64,000 nucleotides of DNA, taken from the NCBI RefSeq assembly GCF_033436665.1, contig NZ_JAWQFO010000001.1:62001-126000 (forward strand), given 5' to 3'. Below, piece by piece: positions 59,878-64,000 of this stretch (position 1 is the stretch's first letter; the number at the start of each line of letters is the position of its first letter). The DNA is from JAWQFO01 sp033436665. GTDB taxonomy: Bacteria > Pseudomonadota > Alphaproteobacteria > Rhodobacterales > Rhodobacteraceae. The notes under the pieces were generated by a model, which made no database searches, had not been told where the DNA came from, and saw only the letters and a program-made list of their open reading frames with translations. The position numbers were made by a program, and so were the translations under genes.

Positions 59878-61188
59878 ATGAAGGACCTGACACCCGAAAA
59901 GACCGACCTCGATCCGATCGAGATCGCCAGCCGCGACGAGATCGGCGCGCTGCAGCTCGACCGGCTGAAATGGTCTCTGCGCCATGCCTACGAGAACGTG
60001 CCGATGTACCGCGAGCGTTTCGATGCGGCGGGCGTCTATCCCGACGATCTGAAGGAGCTGAAGGACCTCGCCAGGTTCCCCTTCACCACGAAGGGAGATC
60101 TGCGCGACAACTACCCGTTCGGCCTGTTCGCCGTGCCGCGCAGCGAGATCGTGCGCATTCATGCCTCCTCGGGCACGACGGGCAAGCCGACGGTCGTGGG
60201 TTACACCCGCAACGACATTTCGAACTGGGCCGACCTCGTCGCACGCTGCCTGCGGGCCTCGGGCGTGCGGCGCGGCGACATCGTGCACAACGCCTACGGC
60301 TATGGCCTCTTCACCGGAGGCCTCGGCGCGCATTACGGGATCGAACGCCTCGGTGCCACGGTCATCCCGATGTCGGGCGGCCAGACCGCCAAGCAGGTCC
60401 AGCTGATCACCGACTTCAAGCCCAAGGCGATCATGGTGACGCCCTCATACATGCTCAACATCCTCGAGGAATTCCAGCGGCAGGGGCTCGATCCGCGGAA
60501 ATGCTCGCTGGAAACCGCGATCTTCGGCGCCGAACCCTGGACCAACGCGATGCGGCTCGAGGTCGAGAAGGCCTTCGACATGCATGCCGTCGACATCTAC
60601 GGGCTGTCCGAGATCATGGGACCGGGTGTCGCCAACGAATGCGTCGAGACCAAGGACGGGCTGCACATCTGGGAGGATCACTTCTACCCGGAAATCATCG
60701 ACCCCGAGACCGGAGAGACGGTCGAGGACGGGGAAGAGGGCGAGTTGGTCTTCACCACGCTGACCAAGGAAGGCCTGCCGATGGTGCGCTACCGGACGCG
60801 CGACCTGACGCGGCTGTTGCCCGGTACCGCACGCTCGATGCGCCGCATGGGCAAGATCACTGGGCGCTCGGATGATATGATCATACTGCGCGGCGTCAAC
60901 GTTTTCCCGACGCAGGTCGAGGAACAGGTGCTGACCGTCGCGGGCATCGCGCCGCATTTCCAGATCGAGCTGCACAAGACCGGCAACATGGACGCCATGC
61001 GCGTGAACGTCGAGGCGACGCCGGATGCCACCGACGCGGAGGCGCGCGCATCGGCGCAGAAGGCCTTGTCGAAGAAGATCAAGGACATCGTCGGCGTGTC
61101 CTGCGAGGTTGTCGTAAACGACCCCGGCGGGGTCGAGCGCAGCCAGGGCAAGGCCCGGCGCGTCGTCGACAACCGGCCGAAGGGCTGA
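59878..61188 (+). CDS. paaK: Phenylacetate-CoA ligase
   Basis: A 436-residue AMP-forming ligase making phenylacetyl-CoA, the first step of the pathway. Adenylation motifs: HASSGTTGKPTVVGYTRND (P-loop), YGLSEIMGPGVANEC, YRTRDLTRLLPG and GRSDDMIILRGVNVFPTQVE. Length is that of the family. GAGGAGGAAAAG precedes the ATG. paaR starts 3 bases after the stop. Confidence 0.97.
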   Translation: MKDLTPEKTDLDPIEIASRDEIGALQLDRLKWSLRHAYENVPMYRERFDAAGVYPDDLKELKDLARFPFTTKGDLRDNYPFGLFAVPRSEIVRIHASSGTTGKPTVVGYTRNDISNWADLVARCLRASGVRRGDIVHNAYGYGLFTGGLGAHYGIERLGATVIPMSGGQTAKQVQLITDFKPKAIMVTPSYMLNILEEFQRQGLDPRKCSLETAIFGAEPWTNAMRLEVEKAFDMHAVDIYGLSEIMGPGVANECVETKDGLHIWEDHFYPEIIDPETGETVEDGEEGELVFTTLTKEGLPMVRYRTRDLTRLLPGTARSMRRMGKITGRSDDMIILRGVNVFPTQVEEQVLTVAGIAPHFQIELHKTGNMDAMRVNVEATPDATDAEARASAQKALSKKIKDIVGVSCEVVVNDPGGVERSQGKARRVVDNRPKG

Positions 61189-61191
61189 CGC

Positions 61192-61788
61192 GTGGCCCGT
61201 CAGATCGCCAAGGACCACGACCAGAAACGCGCGCGCATTCTGAAGACAGCGGCGCGGGTGTTTGCCGAGGAAGGCTTCGCCCGCGCCTCGATGGCGCAAG
61301 TGGCCAAGGCCTGCGAGATCTCGAAAGCCAACATCTACCACTATTACGGCAGCAAGGACGCGCTGCTTTTCGACATTCTCGACAGCTATCTCTGCGCGTT
61401 GCATGACCGTGTGCTCGGGCTGCAACTTGACGGGCTTGAACCGTCGGAACGGCTGCGCCGCGCAATTGCCGAGACCCTGCTGGCCTACGAGGGGATGGAT
61501 CACGAGCACCAGATCCAGACCGAGGGGATCGCGTTGCTGCCCCCCGACCAGCAGGAGGTGCTGAAGGGGTACCAGCGCGACATGGTGCGGTTCTTTGGCG
61601 CGATCCTCGGCGACGTTGCGCCTGAGAGCTTTGCGGGCGATCCGGGCAAGCTGCGGGCGGCGACGATGTCGGTCTTCGGGATGCTGAACTGGTTTTACAT
61701 GTGGAACGGTGGCGCCGACCGCGAGGCCCGGCTCGGCTATGCGGACCTGGTCTCGCAGCTCACCCTGAACGGCGTGCGCGCGCTCTGA
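61192..61788 (+). CDS. paaR: TetR-family regulator (PaaR)
   Basis: A 198-residue TetR protein starting at GTG 61192. The helix-turn-helix (MAQVAKACEISKANIYHYYG SKDALLFDIL) is followed by the ligand-binding helical domain. Its place at the end of the paaG-paaI-paaK run, and the GACCG-AA-CGGTC box before paaG, match PaaR-type control by phenylacetyl-CoA as known in other bacteria. It converges with the PaaA-like gene. Confidence 0.88.
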   Translation: MARQIAKDHDQKRARILKTAARVFAEEGFARASMAQVAKACEISKANIYHYYGSKDALLFDILDSYLCALHDRVLGLQLDGLEPSERLRRAIAETLLAYEGMDHEHQIQTEGIALLPPDQQEVLKGYQRDMVRFFGAILGDVAPESFAGDPGKLRAATMSVFGMLNWFYMWNGGADREARLGYADLVSQLTLNGVRAL

Positions 61789-61792
61789 CGCG

Positions 61793-62554
61793 TTACGCTG
61801 CCGCCTTCAAACCCAGGCGCGCAAGTGCCGCGGCAAGCCGGCCTTCCCAGTCGCTGCGCATCTCCGTAGCGGTTCTGTGGCGCAGGCCCCAGGCCTTCAG
61901 ACGTTCCATGCGGTCGGGCGCGGCATCACCGAACACTGCGGCGACCCGCGGCTGCCAGTAGGCAAGGCTCGCCGAGACCGCCTCGGCCTCGCCCTGGTCG
62001 ATGAGCCGGGCGAGCCCTTCCTCGGCCAGCTCGGCATGGTGCGCCTCGACCGGCGCGATCTCGCGGATCGCCTCCGCGAGCGGCTGGTAGGAGACCCGCC
62101 CCATCTCGTCGAGTTGTACGGTCACGGCCAGCCCCATGCAGAGGTTCATCGTGACCGCGTCGGCCCAGCCGTCGAGCGGGTAGTTGAGCACCGACAGGCG
62201 CATGTCATGGGCGCTGCGCGTGCTGCCTGGCTCCGTGTCGCGGGGCAGGCGGTCGGTCCAGGGGTGGTGGTTGGCATAACGGTCGGTGTTCGCGCCGAAC
62301 TCGCCCATCAGGTGCAGCACCTTGTCGGCGTTGTCGGTCTTTTCCAGCACGATTTTCGCCGCCGCGATGCGCTCCTTGATGCCGGGTCCTTCGTTGATCA
62401 CGTCCGCGAACCCGGCCGCGCCGGCAAGCTCGCTGTCCACGAGCGTGGCCATGATCTTCATCAGTTCCGCCCGGTAGCGCGGCGGCACGTTGGCCGGGTT
62501 GGTCAGGCGTCCGCCCCTGGCGAGGTAATCGGCGATGTTCATCTCGTCGGACAT
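61793..62554 (-). CDS. PaaA/PaaC-family (PF05138) paralogue with degenerate diiron site
   Basis: A 253-residue helical protein, shorter than PaaA (~310-330) and distinct from PaaC. Segments line up with PaaA: YRAELMKIMATLVDSELAGA; IKERIAAAKIVLEKTDNADK in place of the DEAGHG ligand motif; RLSVLNYPLDGWADAVTMNL for the FNYPTLSWAD segment; and APVEAHHAELAEEG for EESFH. The first Glu and the second E-x-x-H remain, but the E/H of DEAGHG are lost, so a normal diiron centre is unlikely. It follows paaE by 12 bases, where most paa operons end. Possible roles: structural subunit, regulator, or enzyme with another function. Confidence 0.78.
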   Translation of the reverse strand: MSDEMNIADYLARGGRLTNPANVPPRYRAELMKIMATLVDSELAGAAGFADVINEGPGIKERIAAAKIVLEKTDNADKVLHLMGEFGANTDRYANHHPWTDRLPRDTEPGSTRSAHDMRLSVLNYPLDGWADAVTMNLCMGLAVTVQLDEMGRVSYQPLAEAIREIAPVEAHHAELAEEGLARLIDQGEAEAVSASLAYWQPRVAAVFGDAAPDRMERLKAWGLRHRTATEMRSDWEGRLAAALARLGLKAAA

Positions 62555-62566
62555 GGGATCGCTCCT

Positions 62567-63634
62567 CTACTGGTCGTAGTCGACCACGACGCGGTCGGTC
62601 AGCGGGTAGGCCTGGCAGGACAGCACGTAGCCGCGTTCGACCTCGTAGTCCTCGAGCGCGTGGTTGGCGATCATCTCGACCTCACCCTCCAGCACCTTGC
62701 ACTTGCAGGTCGAACAGACCCCGGCCTTGCAGGCATAAGGCGCGTCGAGCGCATTCTCGAGCGCCGCGTCGAGGATCGACTGGTCCTTGTCCATGCGGAA
62801 ACTGCGCGCCGACCCGTCGAGGGTCACCGACGCTTCGGTCGCCTTTTCGGAGGTTGCCCCGCTTGCGACACCCTCGCGGCGCTTGAGCCGGCCCGGCTGG
62901 GCGCTGGCAAAAAGCTCGAACTTGATCTGGCCGTCCGTCAGCCCTTGCGCCCGCAAGGCCGACGCGATGCCCAGCATCATCGGTTCGGGTCCGCAGATGA
63001 AGGCGGTGTCGACGTTCTCGATGTCGATCCAGTGCCTGAAGAGCGCGGCGCATTTCTCCTCGTCGACCCGGCCCTGGAAGAGCTCGATGTCGAGCGCGTC
63101 GCTTTCCAGCACGTGGATGACGTTGAGCCGGCCCATGTAGCTGTTCTTGAGATCTTCGAGGTCTTCGCGGAACATGATCGTGTTCACGCCCCGGTTGGCG
63201 TAGACCAGCGTGAAGGTCGAGCGCGGTTCCTCGGCCAGCACGGTCTTGAGGATCGACAGCACCGGCGTGATCCCGGACCCGCCGGCGAAGCCGAGGTAGT
63301 TTTTCGCCTGCGCGGCATCCAGCGGCGTGTGAAAGCTGCCCATGGGCGGCATCGCCTCGAGCGTCATGCCCGCCGCCAGCTCCTCGTTGGCCCAGGTCGA
63401 GAAGGCGCCGCCGTCAACCTTTTTGATGCCGACCTGCAGGATGCCTTCGTGCCGCCCGGCGCAGACCGAGTAGGAGCGGCGCAGCTCGGTGCCGTCGAAG
63501 TTGCGGCGGAACGTCAGGTACTGGCCCTGGGTGAAGTCGAAATCCCCGCCGTTCGCCGGTTTCAGGGTCACCACCACGGCGTCGCGGATCGTCTTGCGCA
63601 CATCCGTGACCAGAAGTTCGTGGAATTGGGCCAT
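62567..63634 (-). CDS. paaE: 1,2-phenylacetyl-CoA epoxidase, reductase subunit PaaE
   Basis: A 355-residue reductase: FAD domain (LRRSYSVCAGRHEG), NAD(P)H domain (YLGFAGGSGITPVLSILKTV, FICGPEPMMLGI) and a C-terminal plant-type [2Fe-2S] ferredoxin with the CKAGVCSTCKCKVLEG cysteine cluster. It passes electrons to the PaaABCD oxygenase. ATG 63634 is chosen; the next gene upstream on the same strand is paaD, and the PaaA-like gene follows. Confidence 0.96.
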   Translation of the reverse strand: MAQFHELLVTDVRKTIRDAVVVTLKPANGGDFDFTQGQYLTFRRNFDGTELRRSYSVCAGRHEGILQVGIKKVDGGAFSTWANEELAAGMTLEAMPPMGSFHTPLDAAQAKNYLGFAGGSGITPVLSILKTVLAEEPRSTFTLVYANRGVNTIMFREDLEDLKNSYMGRLNVIHVLESDALDIELFQGRVDEEKCAALFRHWIDIENVDTAFICGPEPMMLGIASALRAQGLTDGQIKFELFASAQPGRLKRREGVASGATSEKATEASVTLDGSARSFRMDKDQSILDAALENALDAPYACKAGVCSTCKCKVLEGEVEMIANHALEDYEVERGYVLSCQAYPLTDRVVVDYDQ

Positions 63635-63644
63635 CGTGAGGTCC

Positions 63645-64000
63645 TCAGATGCACTTGAAATAGTCGAAGGGTTCAAGACAGTTGTCGCAGCGCCATTGTG
63701 CCTTGCAGGGCGTCGAGCCGAACTGGCTGATCCGGGTCAGCCGCGTGCTGGCACACCGCGGGCACTTCTCCGGCCCACCGGCGGCGCGCGGCGGCGCGAT
63801 CCCGTATTCCTCGAGCCGCGCGCGACCCTTGTCGGACAGCCAGTCAGTCGTCCAAGGGGGCGCGAGCCGGGTCTTGATGCGGATGTCGTTCAGCCCACGG
63901 TCTCGCAGCGCGGTCTCGATATCGAGCGAGATCACCCGCGTCGCCGGACACCCGGAATAGGTCGGCGTCACCGCGACCTCAAGCGTGTCGCCGTCCCAGG
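63645..64000 (-). CDS. paaD: 1,2-phenylacetyl-CoA epoxidase subunit PaaD, C-terminal part (5' end outside window)
   Basis: The frame is open on the reverse strand to the end of the window. It begins inside the gene with WDGDTLEVAVTPTYSGCPAT, continues ETALRDRGLNDIRIKTRLAP PWTTDWLSDKGRARLEEYGI, and ends with the CPRCAST ... PCKAQWRCDNCLEPFDYFKC zinc/iron-binding tail. This is PaaD, a maturation-type (DUF59-like) component of the epoxidase. paaABC presumably lie beyond the edge. Confidence 0.93.
   Translation of the reverse strand, partial: WDGDTLEVAVTPTYSGCPATRVISLDIETALRDRGLNDIRIKTRLAPPWTTDWLSDKGRARLEEYGIAPPRAAGGPEKCPRCASTRLTRISQFGSTPCKAQWRCDNCLEPFDYFKCI

Overview
The window looks like chromosomal DNA of a marine-type alphaproteobacterium of the Rhodobacterales (Roseobacter/Rhodobacter relatives). 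Base composition is strongly G+C rich, genes are tightly packed with many ATGA/GTGA start-stop overlaps, and gene content is typical of that order: trgAB-cysK, a DUF992 protein, TamAB, a serralysin-like RTX protease, pobA/pca genes and a full-style paa locus. No prophage, integrase, IS element, CRISPR array or rRNA was seen. One tRNA (Ser, GGA) is present.

Layout. 1-4.3 kb: the 3' end of a class I DNA photolyase, a cyclopropane-fatty-acyl-phospholipid synthase, and a convergent NIT-domain chemoreceptor. 4.4-10.3 kb: a co-oriented, partly overlapping run trgA-trgB-cysK-mechanosensitive channel-AlaX (tellurite resistance/cysteine/stress), then tRNA-Ser and a small K+ channel with a TVGLGD filter. 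11.1-18.7 kb: a reverse-strand operon (outer-membrane protein, two paralogous exported amidohydrolases, and an unusual DUF3299-NicO fusion), preceded by a small gene broken by an in-frame TGA and facing a divergent membrane regulator (winged-helix-like domain, TM, TPR). 19-28.5 kb: an HWE-type histidine kinase, a duplicated SpoIIAA-like protein, a flavocytochrome c sulfide dehydrogenase pair, a second small K+ channel, a multidomain peptidoglycan-active protein with an EF-hand-like loop, and an RTX metalloprotease. 28.7-35.4 kb: tamA-tamB, the latter carrying nine perfectly phased 60-residue repeats.

35.4-39 kb: flavin reductase, DUF992 protein, acetyl-CoA synthetase. 39.2-42.9 kb: a protocatechuate operon pobA-pcaC-pcaH-pcaG ending in a BKACE (DUF849) gene instead of the usual pcaB/pcaD partners. 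43-55.7 kb: a LacI regulator, a near-palindromic operator, and a long sugar operon: ABC importer, TIM-barrel isomerase, Gfo/Idh/MocA dehydrogenase, aldo/keto reductase, GH43 xylosidase, PD40 protein, a 53-residue Tat-signal micro-protein and a GMC oxidoreductase. The set suggests uptake and (keto-)processing of xylosides or other glycosides. 55.7-64 kb: phenylacetate catabolism (paaX, paaZ, paaG, paaI, paaK, paaR; opposite strand paaD', paaE and a diiron-degenerate PaaA-like paralogue), with a GACCG-AA-CGGTC box between paaZ and paaG.

Acs, the pca/BKACE genes and the paa genes all feed acetyl-CoA, succinyl-CoA or acetoacetate, so the right half of the window is a catabolic region for lignin-derived aromatics and plant-type glycans. 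The best candidates for something undescribed are the DUF3299-NicO/amidohydrolase operon with its regulator, the GMC enzyme with its minimal Tat partner, and the PaaA-like paralogue.
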